DNA from: Chara braunii
Lineage: Eukaryota; Streptophyta; Charophyceae; Charales; Characeae
Reading direction: 5' to 3'
NCBI GenBank assembly: GCA_003427395.1
Contig: BFEA01000566.1
Location: 714,745-755,354 of the forward strand
Length of the DNA stretch: 40,610 nucleotides
Shown: piece by piece, positions 1 through 12,700 of the stretch
Layout: every line of letters starts with the position of its first letter
Position numbering within the stretch: position 1 is the stretch's first letter
Program-made: the position numbers and the translations under genes
Notes under the pieces: generated by a model
What the model saw: the letters and a program-made list of their open reading frames with translations, nothing else
Databases searched by the model: none
Told to the model about the DNA's origin: nothing

Positions 1-72
<72 letters not shown>
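1..72. repeat. (GA)n microsatellite at window start
   Basis: Unbroken GA dinucleotide run. Its position at the very edge suggests that the scaffold begins here because assembly stopped in the repeat. Confidence 0.97.
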
Positions 73-74
<2 letters not shown>

Positions 75-496
75 CGCAATCTCAGAAAATGACTGTGCAG
101 AACACCAGAGTCATTATCACACCAATGACTCTCTTGTCGTTACCTGCCTACACCTCTTGCGTGTCACACATGGTTAACGAGACTAACCATGCAAAGTACT
201 GAAAGACAGTGAAAACGTTATTAGTGAAAGCATGATTTGTTGGACTTCTTTTCTTTTTCTGATTCTTTTTTCTTTTGCCTGTTTTTGTCTTAGTTCAAGT
301 TTGCTGTGTGCCAAATTCCATTTTTCTTTTTTTTCCCTTTTTTTAAACAAAAAGTTGAAAAAACTACTCTATATTCTTCTCTCATATACCTTACACAACC
401 CAACCTCTTATCTATGTACAGTTGCAGTATTGCCCTTAAGAGTTTCGGATCGGCACTGACCTCCTCCGTGCCTAAGCACCGCTGCATTCCTAACCT

Positions 497-686
497 CTAG
501 CTAGGGTTGGCAAGATCAAGCCGGCTGCTGCCAATACCAACTAGGGGGTGCAAGCGGTCTTTCTCTGCTGGTGAACCCAGAGAGTGCCTCAGGAGGCCGT
601 GGGGAATCCAACGGACATGGGGAATCGAACCCACGACCTCCTGAATGCCACTCGTGCGCTCTAACAACTGAGCTAGGCTGCGTTTT
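497..686 (-). repeat. tRNA-derived SINE
   Basis: On the minus strand, bases 683-618 read as a tRNA-like head: A-box TAGCTCAGTTGTTAGAGC and B-box GGGTTCGATTCCC at normal spacing. The anticodon stem does not pair well, so this is not a functional tRNA. About 120 bases of unrelated body follow, to near 497. The combination is typical of a Pol III-promoted SINE. Confidence 0.65.
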
Positions 687-723
687 TTCATTCGACTTCC
701 ATTACTAGTGGTGAAATGACTCA

Positions 724-843
724 GGGCATACTCACACTAGCACTTCTTTCCTTATTTCTGGACGGAATTGCAGCCAGATGCAGACGAGTCTGGCTGTAAT
801 TGCGGTTAGGTGCATTTAGGATAGACGTACTGTGAGTACTCCC
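724..843. mobile_element. MITE, family GGGCATACTCACAC (copy 1)
   Basis: Terminal inverted repeats GGGCATACTCACA at the left and GTGAGTACTCCC at the right, flanked by a TCA direct repeat at 721-723 and 844-846. The interior contains the family motif CTGGCTGTAATTGC. The 3-bp T-N-A target site fits PIF/Harbinger-type MITEs. It lies in the intron before the first visible P5CS exon. Confidence 0.7.
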
Positions 844-968
844 TCAAATGAGCATGATAAATAGTATTAAATACTTTGAAATTTGAAAATCAGTTTTCCT
901 AATTTTTTCATGTGTTTAACGGTTTTAACTTTTAACCCCTTGGGTCATTTAATTCCAACCTTGTGCAG

Positions 969-1055
969 GATGCCCCAACCTGGGTGAACTCGCTAAGGAA
1001 ATCTGGAGCAAGAGAGATGGCTGTTGCTGCTCGCACTGCTAGCAGGAAACTTCAG
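969..1055 (+). CDS. P5CS: P5CS exon 1 of window
   Basis: Encodes 29 residues from [11 protein letters not shown] to RTASRKLQ. It covers the start of the reductase domain (the MAVAAR..SRKLQ helix of plant P5CS). Acceptor TTGTGCAG and donor CAG/GTCTG, phase 0 on both sides, so an upstream kinase-domain exon must exist beyond the left edge. Confidence 0.9.
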
Positions 1056-4000
1056 GTCTGAGCATATCCGGTCTTGTTTTTTCTTTTTTCACTTTTTTTC
1101 CCCTTGTTAGCAATACTTTCCAAACATTAGCTGGCGAGTGTGTCTCAATCTGTGTTCCGGAGTCCAGAGCCCATTGTTCTGCGTTTTTCGAATTTATTTT
1201 TGCGTTGTCTTTTTTTTTTCAGACTTTTTTGCTTTGCAGTGGAATTAGAGCATATGTGTGTGGACTTCCTAGTGTCCATTTTCATATTGGGATTATGCTG
1301 GAACTTTTGCGGCCCAACACAGTCCCTAGTGTCCTTTTTTCCTGGTTCCTTCTTTGGCCCTTGCATGGCCGGGACGCCCGGGCAAACAAGGTGACCCGGG
1401 CGGCCTGGCTGGTAGCCTAGAAATAAAATTGAATTTTTAATCAAATAACAAATAAAATGAATATTTGCATAAATTATAACAACAAGATATGATACAATGT
1501 CTTAAAGACTTAAATCCGGGAGTTATTCTTTTTCAGTCTACGATAGATTGCGGTTTTTTTTTTTTTTTTTCCTTTTTGCGAGGATGTTTAGTTGGGAACT
1601 ATCCTGATCTGTCTAGTTTAGTTGGGGAGTATCCTGAACTGTATAGTTTAGTTGAGGACTATCCTATCCTGTTGCCTTAGTTTAGTTGGGGACTATTCTA
1701 TCCTGAACTGTCTAGTTTATTTGGGGACTATCCTATCCTGAACTGTCTAGTTTAGTTGGGGACTATCTTAAACTGTATAGTGTTGGGGGACTTAATAGTT
1801 GGGGGATTATCCTGAGCTGTTTATTTGGGGACTATTCTATCCTGAACTGTCTAGTTTAGTTGGGGACTATTCTATCCTGAACTGTCTAGTTTAGTGGGGG
1901 ACTGAATAGTTGGGGGATTATTCTGAGCTGTTTATTTGGGGACTATTCTATCCTGAACTGTCTAGTTTAGTGGGGGACTGAATAGTTGGGGGATTATTCT
2001 GAGCTGTTTATTTGGGGACTATCCTGAGCGTTATGGTTGGGGGCTATCCTGGAAGTTTGGGACTGTCCTCTCAAGTATATAGTTGGGGACTATCCTGGAC
2101 TGTACAGCTGGGAACTGTCCTCAAATGTATAGTTGGGATACTATAGTCGGGGACTATCCTGGACTATCTAGCTGGGAACTGTCCTCAAATGTATAGTTGG
2201 ATACTATAGTTGGAAACTGTCCTGAACTATTGTGGTGATCCATGCAGGCTTGCAATTGGTAAACTGAACATCTGTCCTGTCTGTGTGCTGTCATTTTCTG
2301 TGAACCTGTAGGGCATGACGTCAAAGGAACGGACCCAAATACTGTACAAAATTGCAGAGGCTTTGGAAGCAAATGAGGTATGTTGGAAGAGCCTTGGGTA
2401 TACCAGGTTGCTGATGGATTAGATAATAAGAGAGAGGAACTCTTTGTAAGTTTTAAGGTGACACTGTGACAGCCTTCATTTTGGAGGTGGTTTTTCTTTT
2501 GCTACCTTCTTTCCCCAATTCTTAACGCCCCTCATTATCATGCCTGTATTTAGACTGCAATATGGTTCGTGTACATTCATCATCATGGGGGGTTATGTGC
2601 ACCGTTCAGGGTAATAACTTATAAGGTATCGTATGATTGTTTATGCGTTGGATTTGCCTTATGGCACTTCCCAGATGCAGTTATGTATGCCTTGTTTCAG
2701 GAGATTATGGGCCAGATCTGGCAGCTGTTCTGCTTCATGGCAGAACCTTATTGACAAGTTGAGCACGCAATCCCACCCCTGGATATGTACATGGGTGGTT
2801 GGGGAATTTTGTGCTTAACTGGGGTGGTTCTAAGTGAAATCATGGTTCGGCACATTGCGGTGGATGGGCTGTGAATCCCTGTGATCCTTGCGGGTTTCAT
2901 TACCAGAGTCTGTTCGTTTTCGTTCATTTCGCTCCCAATGTCTCAGTGTGTTGCCTGAAAAGAATTGACATTCCGACACATGATTCTGATTCTGACAAGG
3001 TTCTTCTTCAGGATCACGGACCACTGGTGGGGGTTGTAAATCTGCAAAAATAGATGTTGTGGCTGACATCATCCTCCATCGTCACGAGGTTATTTTCTCT
3101 GGTACTTGGTTGGATTATCATTGCGATGATGGTGCGCATCAGTCGGGTAAAACTAACCCGTCTCACAGCTACAAGTTTTACCCTACTGATCTGTTGCTGA
3201 ACAGTAACTCTGAACCATAGGTAAAGCTGCAAAACTAATGGCGCATCAGTAAGGTAAGACTAACCTGTCTCACTACGGTCTGTAGCTGAATAGTGTTGTT
3301 TCATGTGTCTTTTGACCATTTGAACTTTAGCTGCCAGTAATAGGTCGGGTACAAGTTTTACCCTACTGATCTGTTGCTGAACAGTAACTCTGAACCATAG
3401 GTAAAGCTGCAAAATTAGCGGCGCATCAGTAAGGTAAAAGTTCTGTAAAACTAACCTGTCTCATGACGGTCTGTAGCTGAATAGTGTTGTTTCATGTGTC
3501 TTTTGATGATTCGAACTTGAGCTACCAATAATAGGTCGGATCCAGAACCACAAGGTCCCGTGCATGTTGAAAAAAAAGAAAAGAAAAGAAACAAGAGACG
3601 GTAAGAAACAGGGAGAGGGGGTTGAAAAAGATAAGGAGTTAAGCGAATAGGAAGGGATTCAGGGTTAAGAGTCGAAGGAAGGGTTTAGGGGTTAAGGGTT
3701 AGTCGGGTGAAAACAGGGAGAGTTTTAGGGTATAGGAGAGGTAATTTCTACCTGGACGTCTTGGAACAGATAAATCAGGACAGCATTAAGACCGAGGGTT
3801 TAGGGTTTATGACTTAGACAGAAACAAGGCAAATGCTGTTATAGAGTTATAGAGGCTTCAAAAGGCGCAGTGTTACAGAATGCTCTTGCATAATCATAGC
3901 TAATTGACAGCTTCATAGCTGAGAGGAGCAGATCTGGGATCCGACAGATTGGCATGCAGAGTTAGTACAGGCTAGATTAGGCAGGGCTGAGAGGTGGTGC

Positions 4001-6271
4001 ATCCTTCCTCAGGGAAGTAATCAATGCTGCCCACTCGGGCCTCTCAGCCATAATGGGGAGGAGCGTGCGTGAGTCTTTTATGTATTCCATATTGACTTGC
4101 CGGGGGAATAGGAACCGGACTGTCGCTCCCCAGAATGGTAGAAGTGAATATTTATATACCCCCCCCCAAAAAAAAAAGAAAAAAAGAAAAAAAAAGAAAA
4201 GGAAAAGTGATGTTTGCTAAGCAATTCCTCGTCGCTCCGTTCTGTTCCGTTCTATTGATGCAGGAGGCTATTCTGGAAGAGAATGAAGCAGACCTGAGAG
4301 CAGCTGAGACTGCAGGCATAGCACCTGCTTTGTTACAAAGGCTGAAGTTGAAGGCAGGGCGGGTAGGTTTCGTTAACCTGCGGTCTCTATGCATCTCTGT
4401 GAAACTCTGTGATATGAATCATCGGACGTCTCTTTTTTGTGTTCTTCTGTTTATTTCTTTCCTTACCTTTGATCTGTTGTCTTGTAAAAGCAACACCAGA
4501 ATAATTTTCCTGCCTAACAATATGTTACGGTAGGATGTCTTCAGCATGCACCTGTGTCTCTCTCCAAGCAGGGGATATGGGTTCGATTCCCGTTATCCGC
4601 AATTGCGATTTGACGAGGGGAAAAAAACATGCCTACGATCCGGACGTCCGGACCGCCGTCCAGACGGTCCGGATTCGGTCCGGACTCCGGACGTCCGGTC
4701 CAGACGGTCCGGGAAAAAAAAAAAAAAAAACGGTCCAGGACCCTTCCCCATTGAGGAGCGAAGCCCCCAAAATTGTTTTGGGGGGTTTTCAGGCCCGTTT
4801 ATGCTTTTTTGGGGGTTCCAGACATGCTCTCTCTCTATTATAATTTATTAGACAACCCCAAGTTTTTTATTATGAATAATTCATTACCTTTTTATTAGTT
4901 TTTTTAACTTTTTTAAGTCTTTTTTTAAGTTTGGTTAGGAATTCTGCCATGACTCTGAGGCAAAAGTGGTTTGCATTGTTATTCTGCATAACATACTTTT
5001 TTTTCAGATTTTTTATTTTTATTTTTTTTAATGGTCCGGACATACATCCGGACCATCCGGATTCCCCCATGTCCGGAGGTCCGGAAATGTCCGGAATTCC
5101 GGACGTCCGGAAACTACCGGGCACGGGTCCGGTTCCATGTCCGGAAATGCCCGGGTCCGGGTCCGGCGTAGCCATGGAAAAAACTGAGATAAAGCAAATG
5201 TGCGTTTCAAAATTTAAAAATTGGCGACAAATCTTGGAAAATGTTTGGCAAACTAAAAAACTTCTCGAAAAAAAAACAAAGTCTTTCAAGGCTCAAAAAA
5301 AAAAAAAAAACAAGGCCGGTGAATTTTCACAAAAGTTACAAGCGACACAAAAGAACATCAATTTACGTTACGGCATGATGTCGTCAGCATCAACCTGCAT
5401 CTCTCTCGTCACCATTTTGAAGTATTTAAATTCATAAATTTGATTTTTTTTATATGCACTGCGTTCTTCCCCCAAAAGAGCTCTTCGTCTAATGTGACTG
5501 ATCTCAAGCTTCTTTGTGGAATTTAATTATTCTAGAGTCTTTGTGCTCGTGTTGAATTGTTCATTGAAAGCGGAAAGAATAGATCAGGGAATTGGAGAAT
5601 TGTCTGCGGGCTTTGCTTTAATAACTTAAAAGCGGGTCACAGTATCCGAAGAGACCTGCAAGGTGTTTATAATTCTTTGGTGAAACCGTGTTGTAATGAT
5701 ATTGATTAGTTGAATCGACTGATTGCCTTGCCAGATTGCACAATTGGCAGATGGCATGCGTGCAATTGCAGCAATGACGGAGCCAATCGGAAAGATCATT
5801 TCACGCACTGAGGTAAGCGACTACTAGCACTAGAACATTGAAATGGCTTCGGTTTCACAAAAAACATAGTGATCATCACTTTCCAAAGTATCTCGTCGGC
5901 AAGACGCTCCATCGACCATGATATGTCCGTCTGGATGGAAAAGTTGTTGCTGTCCTGGTTGTGTGAAACATACACACACACACAGATTTCAATGCTTCTA
6001 TTATGCTCCGTGTTGTAGTGGTAAAACCGTGAAACTCTTTTGATTGTCGGATTGTGTCAATTCAAGTGTTTTCGTCGTCTGCAATAGGACTAAAGCTGCT
6101 TTGATTTTGGATCTACTCATCTGAGTGTAATAGGGGCTGTTGTGGTGAAAATTCGAGCACACAGTTTGTGGAGTTGTGTATAGCGAACATGACAATGCAC
6201 ACAGTGTGTCACAGTCACAGGCATACTTAGTGCCGTTGTGTATGAGGAACATGACAATACACACAGACACA

Positions 6272-6336
<65 letters not shown>

Positions 6337-6671
6337 CATCCCCTTGTGGACTTTGAAATATATATGTATACATATGTATATGTGCAAGTGTGCCGCTTTG
6401 GCAGCAGATGGGTGTGTGGGCACTTGGCATGGCTTGTGATGATTTGTGAAGGGAATGAGAGAGAGAATCTGGGGTATTTTAAAACAACACACACACATAG
6501 TCCTCTGTCGTAGGTAAGTTCCTTCTTGCCGTCCACCCTATGGATCAAATAAATATAGGTATGTATCATAGTTGCAGTGCACCAGTGCGCAGTGCGGTAC
6601 GAGCCGGTGCGCTGTGCGCTGGAATTACAGTGCGCGCAGTGTGCACGCTGCTGGTGGTGCACCAAGTGCGC

Positions 6672-6703
<32 letters not shown>

Positions 6704-9700
6704 GTGCCCAGAGAGAGAGAGAGAGAGAGAGAGATCAAAGAGCCCCCTTCACGTCAACTCAGGGGCCCCTGCAGGTAACTCAATGGCTCCAACAATACAC
6801 TTGGACATTGTGGAGGCATTGAGGACCGTTGCTTCAACAAGCAGGATAGCCGTGCCATATATGGAAGAGGTGGGAGCAGACCACCAATAAATGCTGTGGG
6901 TTCGAGTTCAGGTCTGTAGCTCGGCAGTTATGGGTCACCAATTCAGCTACACCCTCTTTGTGTCTCCACGAGATTCTCACTGCCTAGCTCCACCACTGCA
7001 TAGGAAATTACGAAACCCCCACTTTTTTATCTTTTAACTTTTAACTTTTAACTTTTAACTTTTAACAATTAAAGTTTGACCTTTAACTTGAACTTGTTGT
7101 CCTCTTGCAGCTTGCAGAAGGTCTCATACTCGACAAGACGACGTCCCCTTTGGGAGTTCTGCTTATCATTTTCGAGTCCCGACCTGATGTACTGCCACAG
7201 GTAAAAGATTTGTTGCTCTGTTTATGTGTATATGCGCCTGTGAGTTTCCTCTTTTTTGCCAAGATGGAGGAGGGGGAGGGGGTCAAGTGTGGGAGGTGTG
7301 ATGGGAGACTATAAGGGTAACAGAGCAAAATGTTTGGTTTGCTAAATTTGCTCTGTTCTTGAGAATGGAAGAGGTGATTGATACTATGGTGCTGATTGCC
7401 CTTTTGGAGTTTTTTTTTTTTTTTTCCTTCCCTTTTGCCTGGTCAAGTGGGTTTTCCTACTTTCTTAGCCAAGAAAATAATTTTCTGTTCTAGTAGATAC
7501 TAAATAGAGTCTATAGACCTCACGGACTGCGTCATTGCCCCAAGATACGACTCTATAAATAATTTTCTGTTCTAGTAGATACTAAATAGAGTCTATAGAC
7601 CTCACGGACTGCGTCATTGCCCCAAGATACGACTCTATACGAATCTATACGAATCTACACGAATCTATAGACCATTTGTTTTTTGTGTGTTTTTTTTGGG
7701 TTAATGGGACTGGTTGGTTGCTGAGAAATCATATGAGTAGAATTCTCCTGCTGGGAATTTGGAATTGAACAAAAGGAATATGTGCGGACGAAAGGAAAGA
7801 AAAAAGGTTGTTGTTTGGATTATGCATGTGTGCCTCTTAGGGAGTCTTTGACTTTTGTCGTTTGTCCCTTTTGCCTTCAGATTGCAGCCTTGGCGATTCG
7901 AAGTGGTAATGGTCTCTTGTTGAAGGGAGGAAAGGAGGCTGTCAAGTCCAATTCCATCTTGCACAAGGTGCGTTTCGAAAACCATATTAAAAAAAAAAAA
8001 CAAAAAAAAAGTTTAAACCGCTAGTACCTTTGTCGGTTCGAAAATACTGGGCCTCAGACCTTTCAGGAGGCCGAAACGAAGCGACGGCCGCCGATCAGAT
8101 TTATCAACGGCAGACGTTGTCAGGCCCGGCCTCCTGAAAGTTCGGAGGTAAACCAAAACTTGTCGAAACCGGATGGCAAAGGTACTAGTGGTTTAAGAAA
8201 CCATATTTGAAATATGTCTGTATGTTTATCTCTCTCTTTTCGTTAGAATGGTTTCTTACAAACCGTTACAATGGGCACCTTTTTAATTTATCTTTTTCTA
8301 CTAGCTCTGGACGTGATTGCAGTCAAATTTATCTCAGTCTGGCTGTAATTGCAGTCAGATTCATTTAGCAAAGTACTGATGTGAGGAGTAGAGTACGCCC
8401 TAAATCTGACTTTTACATGGTACAGACTGTAGGAGGTTTTCATTTCTTTAAATTCGAAGTTCTACGATTCCAGGCCATTCTCCTCCTCTCTGCAGACTCC
8501 CTTTTGCTATGCCTTGTTTGTGATCTCGTACTTTTTCCCTTTAAAATGAATCCAAAATTTTTGAATCGTACCAATTTCAACGGATGTTCCGGAGGACTCT
8601 CGTACATTTTCTCTCTCCTCTCTTTTCCATTTCTTCATCGTGTCTTATGTGCCATGTCTCAACCGTGTACGCATCTTTACCTGTCCTCAAGTCCTGGGCT
8701 GTGATTCATCATTCATGCCTCTTACACTTTTTCAAGTTTTGTGTGATCTTCTTCTTCTGTCAGGGAAGACTCGCACTAGGACGTTCCTGGATGTATCTTT
8801 GCCATGATGTTGGTTCTCTATCGACTATTTTTTTTTTCCCACCATAGCCCTACTGTTCTCTGTACGACGATTTCTCTACCACTCCGGATGCACGACAACC
8901 TCCCATGCAAGTTCAGTTTTTGCATACAACGGACAGCTCCTGTATGTTTAATATTGTTAGTTGGAACGTATCCAATCTTTTTTGTGTGTTTTGTTTTTCT
9001 TATGTCCGTTCTCTTGGGCTCATTTTAAGTATTTCAAAGTTGTGCAAGGCGTCAAATATTATGAGAATCCGTCTTTGTAAGATACAGTCCCACCTCACCT
9101 AGCCGTTCTCTTGGGAGTTTCAGATATGTTTATAAAAGTTGGCGGTTTCCAATGTGGCAGCAGCTGCAGTAAAATATTTACGGATCCGTACGTTCTGGAC
9201 TTAGAACTTCTGCGTGGAAGCAGGGATTCATAAAATAGTTACCGATTTACGGATCCGTACTTTCTGGATTTAAAGCACTAGTACCTGTGTCGGTTCGGAA
9301 AATAGTGGGCCTCCGACCTTTCAGGAGGCCGAAACGAAACGACGGCCGCCGATCAGATTTACCAACTGCAGCCGTTGCCGGGCCCGGCCTCCTAAAAGTT
9401 CGGGACTAGGCTAAAACTTGTCGAAACCGGACGGCAAAGGTACTAGTGGTTTAAGACCTTCTGCGTGCAAGCAGGGATTCAAACCTGTGCCAGACCTTCT
9501 GCGTGCAAGCAGGGATCCGAACCTGTGCCCTTGTCCACAAGAGCCAGGTCTCTTAACGACTATAGTCAGGACACCGTGTACAAAAGTGGGACCATACTGG
9601 TCGTGATATCCACCCCAGTCCTGCATGGCCGTAGTGTCCTTCGCTCGCTCGCACACCCAGACAAAACACCACACGGGGGCGCCAGTAGTTGCATGCTCCA

Positions 9701-12700
9701 CGCTGATCCAGCACTTGACCCCCCACTGCTCCATTGGCCGGTCACACCATATCGGTCGAATGCACACTCTAATTATCTACGATGATTTCAGTAAAGACAA
9801 ACAATCAGTGGCATATTAAAAAATGTCGTTATTCTTCGCATCTTGAACGTTTAGGACAGATCACTGAGATGCCTGATATTTTGCACATGTTTATAAATAA
9901 TGAAGGTGTGCAATGTACTGATAAATTAATGTTGGTTTTTTCAACTTTTTTGTCCTCTCCCTGCTATGGTACAGGTCATCACAGAGGCATTGCCAGCTTC
10001 AGTTGGCCCTGAACTGATTGGCCTCGTGCGAACTCGGGATGCAATCTCAGATCTTCTCCAGGTATCTGTCTAGAAAGGGAATTCGGTTCCTGGTCATATT
10101 AAGAATGGAGTCCAAAAAAAGTTATGTTCGCTTCTCGACTTGAGAATAGGGTCTAAAAGAAAGCTTCTTGTTTCATGACTCGTAAAAATAAGGTCTAAAA
10201 GAAAGCTTCCTGTTTTGCGACTGATAAGGAGAGGCGTAGAGCTGCTCTTCTCTGCTTGTATAGGCGTAGGGCTGCTCTTCTCTGCTCGTATAGGCGTAGA
10301 GCTGCTCTTCTCTGCTTGTCGGAGCAGCAGTTGTTAATACTGTTATATTATATGGTTATGTCCTCACCGTATATGTGAAGAATGTGGGACTTGAATCTAG
10401 ACTTCTTTCCCTGTAGGGTACATCTCACTAGGGTCAGCCTGGAACATAATGCACTCTGGAGCTATTATTCCGGCCAGTTACAGTCATGATGAGGTTGTGT
10501 TGTGTTCTGGAGAAGGCGGTAGGATTATCCCCATCAATAGGATGGGGTATCATGACCAGATACGAAGAAGGCGATAGAGATTAACTGACCAGTCTGGTCA
10601 GACCCCACTGGGCAATATGGACTCCACTCGACATTCTCTCTCTCTTTTTTTTTTTTTAATGTGAACATTATTTTGTTCTGTTGTTTGATCTCTTATTTGC
10701 TTCCTGTTTTTCATGTTGTTTTCTCCACATAACTCTTTCCGTCCTCCTCGCTCTGTTTTCTTCCTCCATATTTTCTTTTGCTTCATTGCAGCTTGATGAT
10801 GTCATCGACTTGGTCATCCCACGTGGAAGCAATCAGCTTGTGAATCACATTAAGCAAAACACCAAGATCCCAGTGCTTGGGCATGCTGGTGAGAAATCTT
10901 ATCCACTGGACTTAATTTAATTTTTAAAATTTTTGTTAAAATTTCATATGTGGGATGCGGATCCCGGTTCTCAGAACGTGATGCTCCCCACGAACAGATA
11001 GGAGCATTGTCCACCCCCCGCCCCCCCCAAAAAAAAGAGCCTCTTAATTTAGTAATAAATGAATACTTTAATAAATATTCTGAAATGACAAGACTGTTCA
11101 TAAGCTTCTCTTGGACACTCACCTGTTCATCTGCTCTGTTGATCCATCATGCCTTCGGGTTTCTTGTTGTCTCATTCGGCTTTAGAATGCTTGTGGTTGT
11201 GTTCCCTTCAATGCTTGCATACTTTTAGCTGAGTTACATACATACATACATACACTCAGTCTTCTTCCTCTTCCCCCCCCCCCCCCTCTCCCCCCCTCCT
11301 CCTCTCTCACTGGGCTGTCCTTTGTTTGGGCCTTCTAGGTCCAGTTGTATGTCTGTGAGTGCATGTAGAGTGTTGTGCGTATTTAATATTTATGCCTAAC
11401 TTAATATGTTGAAAAATTGTTGACATTCTGGCAAGGGTGTGGAAACTGTGGGGGATAGATTGATCGAACGCTATCATTTGTATTTCGATGAGATTTGTGA
11501 CACTGACGGTTGTTGGGATGAGTGCGTGTGGACTGTTTTGCCTATTTATTTATGCCTTCTTTTTTGTTTTTTTGGACCATTTCTCGACTTATGTGTGTCA
11601 TCTTTGCACAGGGTGTCATCTTTTCACAGGGGCCATGCCAATCTTCTCTGTATGGTTCCAATTTTTAACGGATGTCCCGAAGGACTTGCATATTTATTAA
11701 TTAGGCCTAACTTGAAGATGTTGAAAAAAATGTTGACGGTCTGGCAAGGGTGTGCAAACTGTGGGATAGATAGATTGATTGTACGCTTTCATTTGTATTT
11801 CGATGAGATTTGTGACAGTGATGGTGCTCTGGTTGAGACTTTGGCAAAGACAGTGAAAATGAACTGTGGGGTCAAGACACAAAGTCCCTCGCTCCACTGC
11901 TCACGACATGCACAAATGACCAAAAAAATGTGGATGTGTATCTTCCCATGTTGTAGCGGAAGAATCATTCTCATTTTGCAACTACTCACGATATGCACAA
12001 ATGGCAAAAAAAATATGGATGTGTAATATCTTCCCATGTTCTAGCGGAAGAATCATTCTCATTTTGCAAATTTCGTGAGTAGTGGAGCGACGCCCAAAGT
12101 CCTACTGGACTCACTGGAGTGAATCGTTGCTGTCCAAGTGTTTTAGGTGTGGAGGAGTTTTTTTAACTTTTTTTATTATTTTAAACAATTGGAAGCACAT
12201 TTTTCATGTACAAGCGCTTTTTTTTTTTTTTTTCAACACTTTGAGAATGAACTGGGTTTCTAGCACGTAGAACCATAGCGCCAGAAACTAAAGTGATGCT
12301 TGAAAAATAGAAAAAAGTATCGTTGTATTGATTAATCTTTCTGTAGCTAGCGAATGATTGACTGGCCCATTGGGTACGTGATCCATTTGGGTGAATGGGC
12401 TGTTTGAGTGGGTGAGTGGTGGTCCGACGATCAATTGACTGTTCCATGGGGGGTCCAGTTCGTTGAGCAGCTAATTTACCGGTCTCTCTATCACTGATCC
12501 AGTCTAAGGGCCTCGCCACACCACTGTCGAAACGAAAAAAGTTTGCGTGCATCTTCACGCACAGCGTGGCAAGATGCATCCGTTACTATGAATAGCAACG
12601 GATGCATCCTACCACTTTCTGGGGAAGATTCATTCATTCTTTTTTCGTTTCGACAGTTGTGTGGCGAGGCCCTAACATGCAGTGTTGGGTCTTTGCGTGG

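Noticed and set aside
618-683. Functional tRNA gene on the minus strand
   Set aside because: A- and B-boxes are good, but the anticodon stem does not pair and a SINE-like body follows.
3131-3542. CRISPR array
   Set aside because: Two long tandem units in an intron, not short repeats with unique spacers.
6117-6674. Long open frames through the (CA)n/(GT)n region on both strands
   Set aside because: They are dinucleotide-repeat translations (Thr-His or Cys-Val runs) with no domain; the sequence lies in P5CS intron 4.
7020-7068. CRISPR-like or satellite array from TTTTAACTTTTAAC units
   Set aside because: Simple 8-bp AT-rich repeat next to the intron 4 acceptor; no spacers.
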